Shown here piece by piece: positions 1-11,935 of a stretch of DNA of 64,000 nucleotides. The notes under the pieces are model-generated. The model did not search any database. It was given only the letters and a program-made list of their open reading frames with translations, and was not told where the DNA came from. Location: the NCBI GenBank assembly GCA_963854835.1, contig OY978527.1:29554047-29618046 (forward strand). The letters run 5' to 3'. The DNA comes from Megamerina dolium. Lineage: Eukaryota > Arthropoda > Insecta > Diptera > Megamerinidae. The position numbers and the translations under genes are program-made. Position 1 is the stretch's first letter; the number at the start of each line of letters is the position of its first letter.

Positions 1-96
1 AAAATCTCTTCGATATTACATTTTGTATGCTTCAGCCAGGGATCGAACCCACATATCAGAAGGCCACTGCACTAACCACTGAGCTACGGCACCCAC
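1..96 (-). mobile_element. tRNA-derived SINE, head region (copy 1)
   Basis: Read on the minus strand, this is a tRNA-like RNA polymerase III promoter: an A box (TAGCTCAGTGGTTAG) near 80 and a B box (GGTTCGATCCC) near 48, followed by a body that runs off the left edge of the window. The same head occurs at 5556 and 33506, and the same body also at 57397-57513. It is therefore a dispersed SINE rather than a tRNA gene: there is no good cloverleaf and the sequence continues into a non-tRNA body. SINEs encode no protein and move using LINE-encoded proteins. Confidence 0.8.
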
Positions 97-2040
97 ACAT
101 ATACACAATCCTTTGTTAAATGTGACTTATTATTATCATTTATTTATTATTTATGTAGTTTATTTCAAAATGTTACTTTATGCACAAAATTAATTTTAAA
201 TACTTCAATAATACATAGGCATAGCAGGGTTGTAGCTAAGGAGGATTGAAATGAATTTTAGGGTATTTAACAGTTAGTAGTAGAAGGATTCCCTATCACT
301 ATTATATGCATAACATATTTCTGTATATAATCATATGTATATGAAGCTCATATGAAATCAAATAAATACCATTTCCGTGAGGTATATGTTAAATTTGACG
401 ATTTTAGTCCATCCGCCTTAGGTTTGGCGGATATATCCTACTCGGACCCTTTGCTAAATCGTCCGGATTTGTTTAAGAATTTCAGTAGATTACCTATTGC
501 AAAATTTGAAAGTGGGCGAAGCGAAACTCTGTCTACACCAGAATGTAATACGCGCACATTGCTCTGTAAAATTGCTTTTCTTTGTTGACTGTGTTGGCAA
601 CATTGGATTTACCAACTCTCCGTTGCCATGTGAAATTGTTTTATTATTATTTTTCTCAAGTTATATCTACAAGTGGACAGAACCGTGTGCGAGACTTTTT
701 TTATGTCCCCGATCTCTCTCTCTCTCTCTCATAACAAAACATTGTACAACAGCTAAATAAAAACGGAAGTAAATTAAATTAAGACACATACACAAACATT
801 ATATTAGTTGAACAATAAATTCAAATTGTTATACATTAACATGAAAAAGTGAGTGCGTTATTGTGTAAATTACTACATATGTACAATCTATGTAACCACA
901 GCAGCCTGAACAACATTAGCAACAATTTCAAATCTACAAACATCACGACAATCACCACCTCACTAACACCTACATTGCTCTCGCGCCACCTTACTACAAA
1001 CAAGGAGTTACAAACGTTGGATCGAGCTCATCGGCGCCTCATGCCTCACACAGGAAACCCGTTTAAAAGAAGTACATCTTGTCACATACAGCAATGTTTA
1101 AGCCAATCGTGAAAATTCCTAAATTGTATGAAAACAAAATTTAAAATAAATACGATATAGTTTGTACTTCATGTACTAAAGTACAGTTTATTGTACTCCA
1201 TGTGGCTTACAGACTGGCTTATAGACTGGAACTTTTTACAATATTACTTCGGATGTGTATTCTGATGCTGACTACTAAATCGTTTCTTTTACCGAAACAA
1301 TTTAATATTCTATCATGGGAGCTATCTGAGCTACAACATCCCGGAGCATCAATTTTCGCCAACTTTTTGGAGTATTTGAGGCGGTACCGTGAGCTTCAAT
1401 TTGTTTTTTAAATGCCAGTGTGCAGGTTTATTTTTGGAACCATTTCAGCACCAAATGCGACAATTTTGTTTATTCACAAAGCCATTGAGTCCGAAGTGTA
1501 ATATCATTTTGCTGATTCATTTTGGAAATAAATTACCACAATTTCTAAACATTGTTCAATACTGAACAAAAAGACGCAATGACGTGTCATATTAAATGTC
1601 ATAATGTCAGAGTTTTTCGCTATTGGATAAAGTGACATAAAAATATTTTATGTTCTTTTGTCTTTGTCTAAAACTGCTCGATTCTACAAAAGGCGAAAAT
1701 ATCGTTTTTCAATTAGTAATGTTGATGTTATATCGAAAACATCGTCTTGGGACTAATTTTCAATTCGTATTTTTGTTTAAGTGTGGTTGTAAAAGGTTAA
1801 GATTTTTGGTATGCAGAAAGACGAGGTGTGTTTTAGAAGACGAGAACAAAAAAAAAAAAATTAAAATTGAAATCGATGGGAATTTTTCTTTTTCTTCTCT
1901 TAAAAGGATAAGTTATTCAAAATGAAATCTTCTATGAACTTCTACCAATGATTATGTACGATGTCTATAGTCGATACCTCCAGAATGGTGAATTGTTCTC
2001 CTATGATCCGTCGTCATGGAAAAGACACAAGTCGGAAACG
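97..2040. other. AT-rich DNA without recognisable gene
   Basis: Short open frames occur (for example 352-588 and 849-1112), but none shows a recognisable domain, codon pattern or splice context. A short TC run lies near 715-731. I see nothing else to annotate. Confidence 0.6.
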
Positions 2041-2047
2041 ACAGGAT

Positions 2048-2086
2048 CACAGAAAAGTTTCATGACTTGCCAGAAACTTTTCTGTG
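2048..2086. other. Perfect 13-bp inverted repeat (hairpin)
   Basis: CACAGAAAAGTTT at 2048-2060 is followed, after a 13-base spacer, by its exact reverse complement at 2074-2086. The function is unknown. It lies 80 bp from a second palindrome at 2170-2190. Confidence 0.7.
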
Positions 2087-2169
2087 GAACGTGATTGGGA
2101 TGTTTTGTCTCACGTCACTGATTTACCACTTATTCCGGTCGCTATAAATCTGAGCAATCTACAATACTT

Positions 2170-2190
2170 GTGTCATGTACTACATGACAC
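2170..2190. other. Near-perfect palindrome, 10-bp arms
   Basis: GTGTCATGTA and TACATGACAC flank a single C. The arms are exact reverse complements. It could be a protein-binding site or a chance structure. Confidence 0.65.
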
Positions 2191-3815
2191 TACTAACAAA
2201 CTATTTCATAGTAAACCCCCTTTCGACCGATTTTCGCATACATTCCTGATGTAATGGGTATATACCAGAGATCTGCACGAGAGCCTTCATTCGCAATTAT
2301 GAGCCATTCACAGAAAATTTAATGCTGAGATAATGCTTAGCATGCATGCGATAAAATGAATACAGTGCATGCGTAGTGAATAAGCGACGCAAAATTAAAG
2401 ACGAGCCATTCACTGTACACCTCTGGTAAACACAGAGATCCATATTTTAATTCCAAATTGTAAAGTTTCATGTTCCCTTTATTATTCTTTTCATATGTTA
2501 ATTGCGCCATTAGCACCACCGTCTCGTCACTACGATGGCATGTATACAGATATAGGCATGTGTATATTCAAATTCACTTTGCACATTAATGAACATTGAG
2601 TAAAGTAGCATTATTTAGTTAAAATATTTGTGATGCAAAGGAAGCGCTTCAAATTAATTTACATTAGACTTGTAAATATGGTATGAAGACATATCGTTGT
2701 TTGGCTTGTATAATATACATATATACATGCATACCATACATAACTATATGTACTATACTTATGTTTATACACTTAGCTATGCAGTAGTTAGTACCTCTTG
2801 CTAATCCTAATAAACAAACTCATTTATAATTAATACAGCGTGAATCGTATGAAAATTTCAAATGGAATTTTGTTTTTGTTATTTCTTTTAGCCCAATTGT
2901 ATCATCGATGTACTCGTATATACAACGAAATCTATTTATTTGTACACGATTATGCATATCTACCAGTATATTCATTGCAATAAATGTTTTATGCACACAA
3001 TTTGCAGAAAAGAAGAGAAGAAATTAAACCGTATGTAAAACGTTCTGCTAGCTATAAAGATTAGTTGGAAATAAATTGAGTTGGGTCACTATGAGCATAT
3101 CGTACATACATAGATAAGCTTAGGCATTCCGTTACTGCACAGTAGATAATTGAAAATTGTTCAATGTATCTACAGTAGGGTGCGCGTTAAATTTGGATAT
3201 TCTCGAGGGGACCTACTTTTAATGACCAGTTCCGAACGGCAGGATCCTTGTGACATCACTTTTTTTAACATTAACACAGAGCACTTTCAGAAGCTGTTTC
3301 ATAGCACATTGTTAATGTCAGAAGCATTGCCAATTGCTTGGCAACAGGTTGGCAACGCTTGGGAATGTGTTTACACTTCAATTTTGAATGTCGGTCTACA
3401 TGCGTAGTTTTTGGAATTCCGAAAATTGGCCGAGTTTTAGCTCTCTGTGTTATTATAAGGAAACAATCTCTGTAATGTAATAGCTAATCTAACGTGAATT
3501 TAAAATTTTATTTGCGAATGTTACGTGAAAAAATTGGCATTTAACAACAAATTCCGCTCTCATATTCCTGATAAAACGAACTGTGAGAATCAGAAAAATC
3601 TTTCAGCGGAGTAAACCACTTCTTCATCGATGGGTCAAAATTAAATGGACGAATGGTGGAGGTATATTTAGCGATTCCCTTCGGTTCTCACATCTGATCT
3701 CCTGCTGACCTTCTGAGGTGTTTCCATGGCAACGTGTAAACAAACGTGTGCCTCAGGACGTAAAGCACAAAACGAACGCCAGATGGGGGTCAGTGGCTAG
3801 TAGGATTATTTCATG
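2191..3815. other. AT-rich DNA without recognisable gene
   Basis: Only short chance open frames are present (such as 3150-3407). No domain, RNA gene or repeat could be recognised. Confidence 0.55.
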
Positions 3816-3819
3816 CAAC

Positions 3820-3940
3820 AAACCTAAGCATTGCAACACTTGAGTACTGCTGAACCTGTGGCAACGAGGACGAATCGAAGTTCATAACTCACATTCTGCG
3901 TGAGCACCCACCAATTGCTTGTTGCAGAATGACTTACCTT
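3820..3940 (+). pseudogene. Possible LINE relic (cysteine-rich 3' tail)
   Basis: In forward reading the fragment has a run resembling LEYC-x-TCGNEDE followed by THIL-x2-HPP. This is like the Cys/His segment found downstream of the reverse transcriptase or RNase H domain in several non-LTR retrotransposons. It contains an in-frame stop and is too short to assign to a clade. This is an inference from a weak match. Confidence 0.3.
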
Positions 3941-5555
3941 GGTATTCACTTTACATATGACTTGGATGGGTCGTCACGTGTATGAGGTTGAGAGCCTGCC
4001 GCACCAAAAATTGCCTTATTTAGTCCACGTGAATCCGCTAAATCGGACTTCCTACCCTCACTATTCTCTTACAGAATGTTCAAATGCTACTCCAATGTTT
4101 TGGATCGTCAGAACTCCAAGGTTCATATACAATTTTATAGACAACAACACTAGCTCGGCGTCTAGATTTAGACGGGTAAACACAAGTTGGGTGCTTAATA
4201 GAAAGTCGCAATAAATATATAAGTAAAAATTAGATTAATCGCTAAAATATCGGTTAAGCGTTTATGCTCTGATTCTTTTGTCAGATCCCTTAAGTTAGCT
4301 TTCAGTTGTATCGATGGATGCTCGATTTGTTTAATGCAGTATTTCTAGTTATTGCTGCAAAATAACCGTAGGGATTTTTGCAAACTGTTCTATTAAAATT
4401 TTATCGTCTTACTTGAAGGTTCCTCTGTCGAAACAAGTAGATACTTGCTTCATCATTAGGGTTTCCATATTTCGTATACATCTAAAACGACTTTTCACGA
4501 ATGAAACGGATATTCTTGTACATTTTCTTTACTTGTTTTATGATCATGCTCTTTTTATATGGGAACTCGCAAGGAATATGGTGTTACTCTTACAGATGAA
4601 AACACTATAACGCTAAATAGATAGCGATATCAAAAAGAAATTACCTTTCCGCAGCAATGCCGCATCATGAAATCATATTACGTTTACTATTTTTTACCGC
4701 AGTTTATATGGTAAGGTGACACTGTGCGGGATGCGTTGAAAGTTACTTTTTAATATGCACCGCTTTGAAGAGCATTTAAACAACAATTAGCTAGTTGTTC
4801 GTTGACAGTTTAAATAGTTATAGGTGTATATATAAATATAAATGCTAATACATTCATTTTACTAACTGCTGCTAACTATACGTAAGTAACTTTTAGTGAG
4901 TAGTGAGAAAAACTTTTCTAATTTTTGTAGATTATTCAACGCTTGTAAGTTGCATTAAAAATTTGAAGTTTATGCTTTGGTACAGCAGAGCAGAGTCCAT
5001 ATGCCACGTTTGTCCAATTTTGTATTCGTCCAGTGAAGTGTTTGTACTTAAACTTTTAATATGCTCACGTCGTATTTTGGCAAAGTTGCAAATCTAAACG
5101 CACATCAAATACCAAACATATACATAGAAAAAAAAAACAAGCAAATCTTTGGCTATCAAGCGAATGTAATTTGTAAATTTTGCTTACCTACACATATGTT
5201 GCATTGAATTGAATGTGCATGCTACACAGTGGAAATTTTGTATGTGGTTTCTATTTCCTAAGCACATGTATTCATAAAACCGACACGATTCCGTCACACG
5301 TTATTCATACGGAAGTGCTTGAACTGTGTGAAGAAATTTATTGATACGCGCACCTTAATTGACAGCAGTTGCTGCGGTCGTTTTGTCATAGACTAAAGAA
5401 AGGAAAGGAAATGCTAGTAAATTATTGTTTTCTTAATCATTGGATTTGGTATCGTAAAGCAAACACCAGATAAGAAATAATTTTGCGCTAAGGTTGGTCT
5501 TTAAGTCCTGGGCAAAGAAAGAATTCCAACATTTATGAACGGTAGATAAGAATTT
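3941..5555. other. AT-rich DNA without recognisable gene
   Basis: Open frames at 3939-4214, 4413-4610 and 4903-5097 show no recognisable motif. I see nothing else. Confidence 0.55.
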
Positions 5556-5822
5556 TCACTGTGGGTGCTGTAGCTCAGTGGTTAGCGCCTTGGACTTCTA
5601 ATCTGTAGGTAGGCACCCACCTGTGGGCAAGCAATTTGCAATTCTTCCGGCAGTAACAATTTGCCACGGAACAGATTCTAAAAGAACTCTGTGACAAAGC
5701 TCAGGAAAAGTGATGTCTTCTAATACTGTTCAAAATTTAACACACACAACAGTACTGGAAGAGAAGCTCGGCCAAAGAGCCTTTCGGGGCTTATAAGTGC
5801 CATATATTTATTTTTATTTTTT
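5556..5822 (+). mobile_element. tRNA-derived SINE (copy 2)
   Basis: The head has an intact A box (TAGCTCAGTGGTTAGC) at about 5570. The B-box portion present in copies 1 and 3 is missing, so the head runs straight into the body motif GGCACCCACCTGTGGGCAAG. The body continues through AACTCTGTGACAAAGCTCA and GAGAAGCTCGGCCAAAG and ends in a T-rich ATTTATTTTTATTTTTT tail. Loss of the B box would be expected to stop polymerase III transcription of this copy. Confidence 0.85.
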
Positions 5823-6173
5823 CTAAGATTAAATTTTATGCACGATGTATCAGATGATCAATTTCTATTAAGAAAGTTAAATTTAAGATTAATACAATAC
5901 TATATTAGTAATCACTAATTGCAATACTAATAAATGGGTAACAGTTTGTGCATAAGACTCTTAGCTATCTTAATTCCTTGAAATTCTGTGGTGGTTTAAA
6001 TTCGATTTTAGCTGCTATCTTTAATCGGTAAAGCTTCACTACTAATTGCTTTAATTTTTTGCGGTGTACGAACCTACAAACATTCACAGTACAACAATGT
6101 TTCAACGACACTTTGTTTCTCCCGCCTGATCACGTAGCGTCATCTCTCCACATTATATACAATATTGTTTGGC
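5823..6173. other. Short spacer, nothing recognised
   Basis: Sequence between the SINE tail and the LINE target-site duplication. No feature seen. Confidence 0.5.
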
Positions 6174-6184
6174 AAAGGTGACAT
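6174..6184. repeat. Target-site duplication, left copy (LINE 6185-9467)
   Basis: AAAGGTGACAT here is identical to 9468-9478 at the other end of the LINE. Confidence 0.85.
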
Positions 6185-6619
6185 GGTGGTCTGGTAGTGT
6201 TTTCGCAAGGTAACGTGGCTAACTGCCCCAACTGGGTGGGGCTAGCGCAATCCTTGTTGAACTCATCGCAAGTCAACACACTGGCTATCATGTAGTTTGA
6301 TCTGAGCGCTATGTGATGATACCTTTATTTGTTAATGAGGGGTAGTCACGTAGCTTGCTCTGCTTACTAAGTGATGGCGTCTTCATTATTATTAATGGGG
6401 GCTCTCCATGTGGCGACCACCGGGCAACGTCCTCCTGGCACCCGCTGGGAGGCGGCTGAAGTGAGTGGCGAAAATCTCCTGGTTAGAGGTTGTGCGTTGG
6501 GTTTGGGACTCGCCACATAAAAAATCCCCCCAATGAAAAAAACAAATATGCCTCGGATAAGGACTACCGCTTTTGTTGATGACCCCCGCAAACGAAAAAA
6601 GGACCATGATTTACGGATA

Positions 6620-8109
6620 TGAACCTGGAATGTCCGGTCTCTTTATAGGGAGGGTTCCTCTATCCAGCTGGTTGATGTCCTCGAAAAATACAGAGCTGAT
6701 ATCACCGCTCTCCAAGAAATGCGATGGACGGGACAGGGCTGCTCCAAAAGAGCGTCCTGTGACATCTACTACAGTTGCCATGCTGAAAGGCACGAATTAG
6801 GATGTGGATATTTGGTCAGCAAGAGACTACGACATCTTGTCTCACAGTTCACGCCTGGAAACGAACGGCTGGCCAGAATCCGCATCAAGGCAAAATTCTT
6901 TAACATCAGCCTTATATGTGCCCACAGTCTGACGGTCGAGAAGGACAATGTGACCAAGGAGAGCTTCTTTCAGCGCCTCGAAGAAGCTTACGACCGCTGC
7001 TCCGCCACGATATCAAAATCGTGCTTGGCGACTTTAATGCCAGGATGGGCAAGGAAGGTACCTTTGGTCCAACTGTCGGAAAATTCAGCCTCCACCAGAA
7101 CACCTCCGATAACGGAATGAGGCTGATCGACTTCGCCGCAGCACGAAACATGGTAATTGGTGGTACCAGATTCCAGCATCTCGACATCCACAAAGCGACA
7201 TGGCTGTCTTCAGATCAACGAACAAGAAATCAAATTGATCATGAGGTGATTGACGGAAGGCATGCTTCCAGCGTGATGGACGTGAAATCGATACGTGGTG
7301 CCAACATCGACTCGGATCACTACCTTGTTGCAGCTAAGGTGCGCACACGTTTATGTGTCGCAAATAACAAGAGAAGTCCCACACAGAGAAAGCTCGACGT
7401 CAGTAAGCTGCGATCACCAGAGGCAGCAGATGCATTTTCCACTCGACTATCGGATCTGCTTATGCAGAACACTCCCCCACTTGATGATACATGCGCACGG
7501 TGGACACATATATCCCACTCCATGACTACTGCTGCCGAGGAGGTAATCGGTTACTACCGGCCTCTGAGGAATGAGCGGTATGATCAGGAGTGTCGCGATG
7601 CTACCGCAGAGAAAGACGCCGAATACAGAAAAACCCTGCGTGCAGGCGCAACGCGAGCTGTTAAGGAGCGGTACAGAGAGAAAAGGAGTGCAGAGAGACG
7701 TCTTTTCAGGCGCAAGAAGATGGAGTTGGAAAGACGTGAGTGTGAGGAGATAGAGATGTGTACCGACAAGAATGAGACTCGAAAATTCTTCGAAAAGATA
7801 AAGCTCCTGAGTGGCGGTTTAAATTCCGGAGCCTCTTCCTGTCGTGATGGATATGGGAATCTGGTTACAGATGTCCAGAGTGTACTGAGCCTATGGAGGG
7901 AACACTTCTCCACGTTACTGAATGGCGATGCTACGAACAATTCCGCCAGTGGAGGAGATTGCCCGATAACCCCAATTACAGATGATGGTGTTGATGTTCC
8001 ACCACCCGACTATGACGAGGTTGAAACGGCCATTTTAAGGCTGAAGAACAACAAAGCTGCAGGGGCCGATGACCTGCCTGCCGAGTTGTTTAAAACCGGA
8101 GGCGATTAG
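6620..8109 (+). pseudogene. LINE apurinic-type endonuclease and linker, frameshifted
   Basis: The N-terminal endonuclease begins in the frame giving WNVRSLYREG and QEMRWTGQG (about 6629-7000). A frameshift near 7000 then moves it into the frame that carries the catalytic GDFNARMGKEG, the TWLSSDQRTRNQIDH block and SDHYLV (7000-7400). These are the conserved AP-endonuclease-like motifs that nick target DNA for target-primed reverse transcription. The second half (7400-8100) is a charged, probably helical linker leading to LKNNKAAGADDLPAEL, the usual entry to the RT domain. A TAG stop at 8107-8109 ends it where homologous copies continue into RT. It could not make a functional enzyme as it stands. 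Confidence 0.85.
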
Positions 8110-9428
8110 CTGCTTGCCTGCATGCAAAAGCTCATAAGCAGAATATGGTCGGATGAAAGCATGCCTGATGATTGGAGGCTCAGTGTTCTCTGTCCGTATA
8201 TAAAAAAGGAGACCTCACAATCTGCGCCAACTACCGTGGAATAAGTCTCCTGAGCATTGCATACAAGGTCCTATCAAACGAATTGTGTGAAAGATTGAAG
8301 CCCATGCTCAACAACCTGATTGGACCTTATCAGCATGGCTTCAGACCTGGTAAATCTACCATCGACCAAATTTTCACACTGCGCCAAATCCTGGAGAAGA
8401 CCCAAGAAAAACAGATCGACACACACCACCTATTTGTTGATTATAAAGCCGCTTTCGACAATCCGGTAAGGGATAACTCCCGTTGTGCAGTGAAAATTGG
8501 GAAGGACCTCTCCGCACCATTTAATACCGAACGGGGTTTCAGACAAGGTGATTCGTTACCATGCGACTTCTTCAATCTTATTATGGAGAAAATAATACGA
8601 GCTGCTGATCTACGACATAATGGCACTATCTTCAACAAAAGTGTCATGCTGTTGGCGTATGCCGACGATATTGACATAATCGACATGAACACGCGAGCAG
8701 TCAGTGCAGCATTCTCAGAGTTAGAAAGAGAGTCGCGTCGAATGGGTGTTACGGTGAACGAGGGCAAGAAGAAGTATCTAGCGTCAACAAACAAAGAGCC
8801 CCGGCGTCTTGGACAGCACGTCACTGTTGACAACTACGCCTTTGAAGTAGTAAGGGACTTTGTCTATCTTGGAACCAGCATTAACAGCAGTAATGACGTC
8901 AGCCTGGAGATATTGCGAAGGATCACTTTTGCAAACAGGTGCTACTTTGGGCTAAGTAAGCAATTGAGAAGTCGGGCCCTCTCTCGAAGAACGAAAACTA
9001 TACTCTACAAGTCTCTCATCATGCCTGTCCTAACATACGGCGCTGAAGCCTGGACAATTTCCACCTCAGATGAGCGAATGCTTGGAGGTTTGGAGAGAAA
9101 AGTCCTACGCAAGATCTTTGGACCTATTTGCGTTGGTGGCGAGTACCGAATAAGGTACAACCATGAGCTGTATGCTGATATTGACATAGTAAAGCGCATC
9201 AAAATCCAGTGGCTGCACTGGCTAGGTCATGTCGAGCGAATGGAAGAACACGCTCCAGCTAAGATGGTGTTATATTCGGAACCCGCTGGAGGACGACGCA
9301 GAAGAGGAAGACCTAACCTCCGGTGGAAAGACCAAGTATTGGAGAACCTGACGGCGCTTGGAATTTCTAACTGGCGCCAGCTAGCGAAGAACAGAGATGG
9401 CAGGCGAAGCATGTTATTTTCGGCCTAA
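8110..9428 (+). pseudogene. LINE reverse transcriptase and C-terminal region, broken
   Basis: After the stop, the coding sense continues to about 8195 and then shifts into the long frame 8172-9428 (418 codons). Visible RT motifs are YRGISLLS (residues 21-28), HGFRPGKST (55-63), LFVDYKAAFD with the first catalytic Asp at 90, RQGDSLPCDFFN (124-135) and the YADD box at 163-166. Between AAFDNP and KIGKDLS, several tens of residues normally present between RT motifs are missing. The C-terminal part holds VLTYGAEAWT, RKIFGPICVGGEYR, WLGHVERMEEH and GRRRRGRPNLRW, typical of this LINE family's tail. The deletion within the palm makes activity very unlikely. Confidence 0.87.
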
Positions 9429-9453
9429 ATCTATATTCGGTTGTTATGGCCAC

Positions 9454-9467
9454 ATAAGTAAGTAAGT
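9454..9467 (+). repeat. TAAG tandem repeats at LINE 3' end
   Basis: The element terminates in (TAAG)n directly before the target-site duplication. The same repeat, reverse-complemented as ACTT, caps the copies at 12953, 36199 and 59276. Confidence 0.8.
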
Positions 9468-9478
9468 AAAGGTGACAT
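9468..9478. repeat. Target-site duplication, right copy (LINE 6185-9467)
   Basis: AAAGGTGACAT, identical to 6174-6184. Confidence 0.85.
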
Positions 9479-11035
9479 AAAAATTTTTTTTTTTCAAATG
9501 ACTGAATAACATAATTTCGCATGACTGTTGAAAAAAAGACGCTGTCGATGAACAACCAAAAATTAAATTATGGCATTGAGTTAGTTACTTGTATAACTTA
9601 ATACAAGTGGCTTGCAAAAGAAAATTTCATTCATTTTTATCTCTTTCTGATGCTTGTTTGAAGACTTCACTTTGTTCATTTAATTAGTGGTTGCAAATCA
9701 CCTTGGAGCTTCGTAGCAGTTAAATTCCTTGAGTGGGTTAAAGAAAGCTGCAATTAAAGCTACGAATAAAATTTAGTGCTTTCAATATGATTTCCAAACA
9801 GTGTGCCAATGTGTATACTGAATATCCCTCTGAAAGCAGAGAAACACATCAAACCCATCGACGGCCAAGGCAATGACGATCGCCGTCAACGATGGTAAGA
9901 GTCTGATGCATTTTTTCAAGTAGCCAAGCAATACCAGCAGTAGTCTTTCTTGAAGTTTTATGAGATTTAAGCGCAAGAATTTGACTTGTGCGCTCCGATT
10001 GCATAGTTTCCAAAAGTTGGCGCTATTTACATAATAAATGCAGCCGCTTACAAAGCTATTTGCGTTATTCTAATTGGTATTCAAGGAACATTTTCGGAGG
10101 ACATAAATACCATCGACGCAGCTTTAGAAAGCAATAACGATGAAGGTCGTGTTTCATATATTTCAATCACTTTTAAGTTTTTACTGAAAGTGCGCTGGAA
10201 AGATGAAAGCCTTTCAGGATATAGTACTACGAGTTTAAATTCATGCTGAAAAATTGTAGCAGTGTGTACAAATATATGTACTTATGCGCTTGTGACAATA
10301 TTGCAAGAGTTGCACAATCACATACCTATACCTGTGCACCTGTTAGGTATATGGTTAAGTGTCTGTTGATAAAATATTTCACCATAAACACAAACAATAA
10401 ACATACATACATTTGAAATTTTTCTCTTTGCTTTTGTATTTCATATAATTCTATAAAAATATTTACATTTCGGAATTATTACAAATATCGTACAAATGTA
10501 CGAGTATACAACGTGAATATATTGTATAATACCTATACACACTTATATATGTATATGTAAATAAATTACAAATCATATGAGAATGTTTCAGCATTTCCAT
10601 AAACATACATATATGGATACCCACGGTACGTATATTTATCATTAGGGTATTCAACACAAATATGACCGAAATTTAGATACTGTGGTATCACTCGAAAAAA
10701 CAGTACATCAATTATGATATTATTAGCTTTTATTTTTCTAACAAAAGCGGAACCAGAGAGCTGCAATTCTATTGTCGTATGAGGAGTAAATTCGCTGACT
10801 GATTGGTACGTGGGTCCTACTTGCAATATTTATTCATAATGGATTTATAACGAATAATGTTCACAATGAATTTATAATGATTAATGTTCATATTTACTCC
10901 CTTAAAATACCTTGAACTAAATATTGGCTACGAATCAAGCAGTTTTTTTTTTCCAATAATTTTGATAATCAGTAGTGTAGTTATACATATAATGTCCCAA
11001 ATAATTGAACAATTTAATGAGCATTGACTAGATAT
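9479..11035. other. AT-rich DNA without recognisable gene
   Basis: No recognisable coding or RNA gene. A short direct duplication (TTTATAAYGAWTAATGTTCA, two units about 30 bp apart) lies at 10844-10892. An open frame of about 60 codons starting near 10040 has no recognisable similarity. Confidence 0.5.
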
Positions 11036-11935
11036 TCACTGAGTGTTTGAGGACTTTAAAGAAGCTTTCGACAATATTGACAGAACAAAAGTGGCATTCG
11101 TACTTCATTGACAAGGGGTAGCAATGATATTCAAGTCGCTGGAATGTTTGAAAAGAACGCCATTCAAGGTGATGCTGGGATGGAAAGCCCTCTGAACCAT
11201 TCCATGTTGTTACAATGTTAAACAATGGTACATTTTATAAATTATATCTTTTGATTTACTAGTTTTGAACTATGTCCTCAGAGAAATTGTTAGTTGAGTG
11301 GAAGTAAATATTGCAAAATACGAAATACTTGGATGATCGTTAAACAGCGCACGTCACATAACATGGAAGTCGTGGTTCATACACTTAAAAAAATAAAAGT
11401 AAATTTGAAGAGTGCCAAAAATTCTTTCATAAGCATTAATGACAGACTTCAAGCGGCTAACATAATCTATTTTGATAACGTTAAAGTTCTCAAAAACAAA
11501 GTCTTACCAAGGTCGTATTATAAAGCCAATTTCAATACAATATAAGGGAATTCGTTTATAAGGGCAATAGCAATTTATGGCTGTGACACTTAGGTTCTGT
11601 CTATCAGTATCAAATGCCATCTCATGTTCTTTGAGCCTAACAACGAAATTAACCAATTGAAAAGGGCCAAAACATTGTACTCTTCTCTAAGGAGCTATGT
11701 CTACGCTGGTTCCGGCATATGCTCACGATGGACGACAACAGAATCAAGAAGACGACATACATGTGGCCTATTTTGCGCAGCAGAAAATGTAGAGTGATAC
11801 TAAGGAGATGTCTTAGCGATATAGAATATGATTTACAAAGTATGGGAGTACGAAGAATTGATGTAATGGACAGCGGCGGATGGAGTGCAATAGTAAAGAA
11901 AGCACTGGTTCTGATGGTAACTTTAGTTATATCAT
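11036..11935 (+). pseudogene. Degenerate LINE relic (RT to C-terminus)
   Basis: Scattered across frames are DFKEAFDNIDRTK (RT motif with catalytic Asp, near 11050), AIYGCDT near 11565 (equivalent to TYGAEAW of the full LINE), RWFRHMLTMDDNRIKK near 11710, and DLQSMGVRRID with GWSAIVKKALVL at 11830-11915. The order matches the C-terminal half of a non-LTR retrotransposon, but the sequence differs clearly from the 6185-9467 family. Many stops and shifts indicate an old insertion. Confidence 0.65.

Larger units (their letters stand above)
6185..9467 (+). mobile_element. Full-length inactive non-LTR retrotransposon, RTE-like
   Basis: A 3.28-kb element flanked by an 11-bp target-site duplication. 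It has about 0.4 kb of 5' leader, an endonuclease, a reverse transcriptase and a C-terminal region rich in GRRRRGRP, and it ends not in poly(A) but in tandem TAAG repeats (ATAAGTAAGTAAGTAA). The endonuclease-RT order, length and simple-repeat 3' end fit an RTE-like LINE; clade assignment is from motif memory, not a tree. The copy is dead: frameshifts near 7000 and 8195, a stop at 8107-8109, and an in-frame deletion in the RT near 8460. Related fragments lie at 12.95-14.56, 36.2, 42.57, 57.8-58.7 and 59.3 kb, so the family was prolific here. Confidence 0.88.

Noticed and set aside
28..96. tRNA gene on the minus strand
   Set aside because: A and B boxes are present, but the arms do not fold cleanly and the sequence continues into the SINE body.
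352..588. Open frame of 78 codons
   Set aside because: No recognisable domain, no splice context, and overlapping frames of similar length; expected by chance.
9781..9900. Possible exon ending at a GTAAGA-type splice donor near 9893
   Set aside because: The upstream frame opens only a few codons before a stop and there is no similarity I recognise; the donor match alone is weak.
10040..10245. About 60-codon open frame without an obvious start
   Set aside because: No motif, no flanking exon partner, length within chance expectation for this composition.
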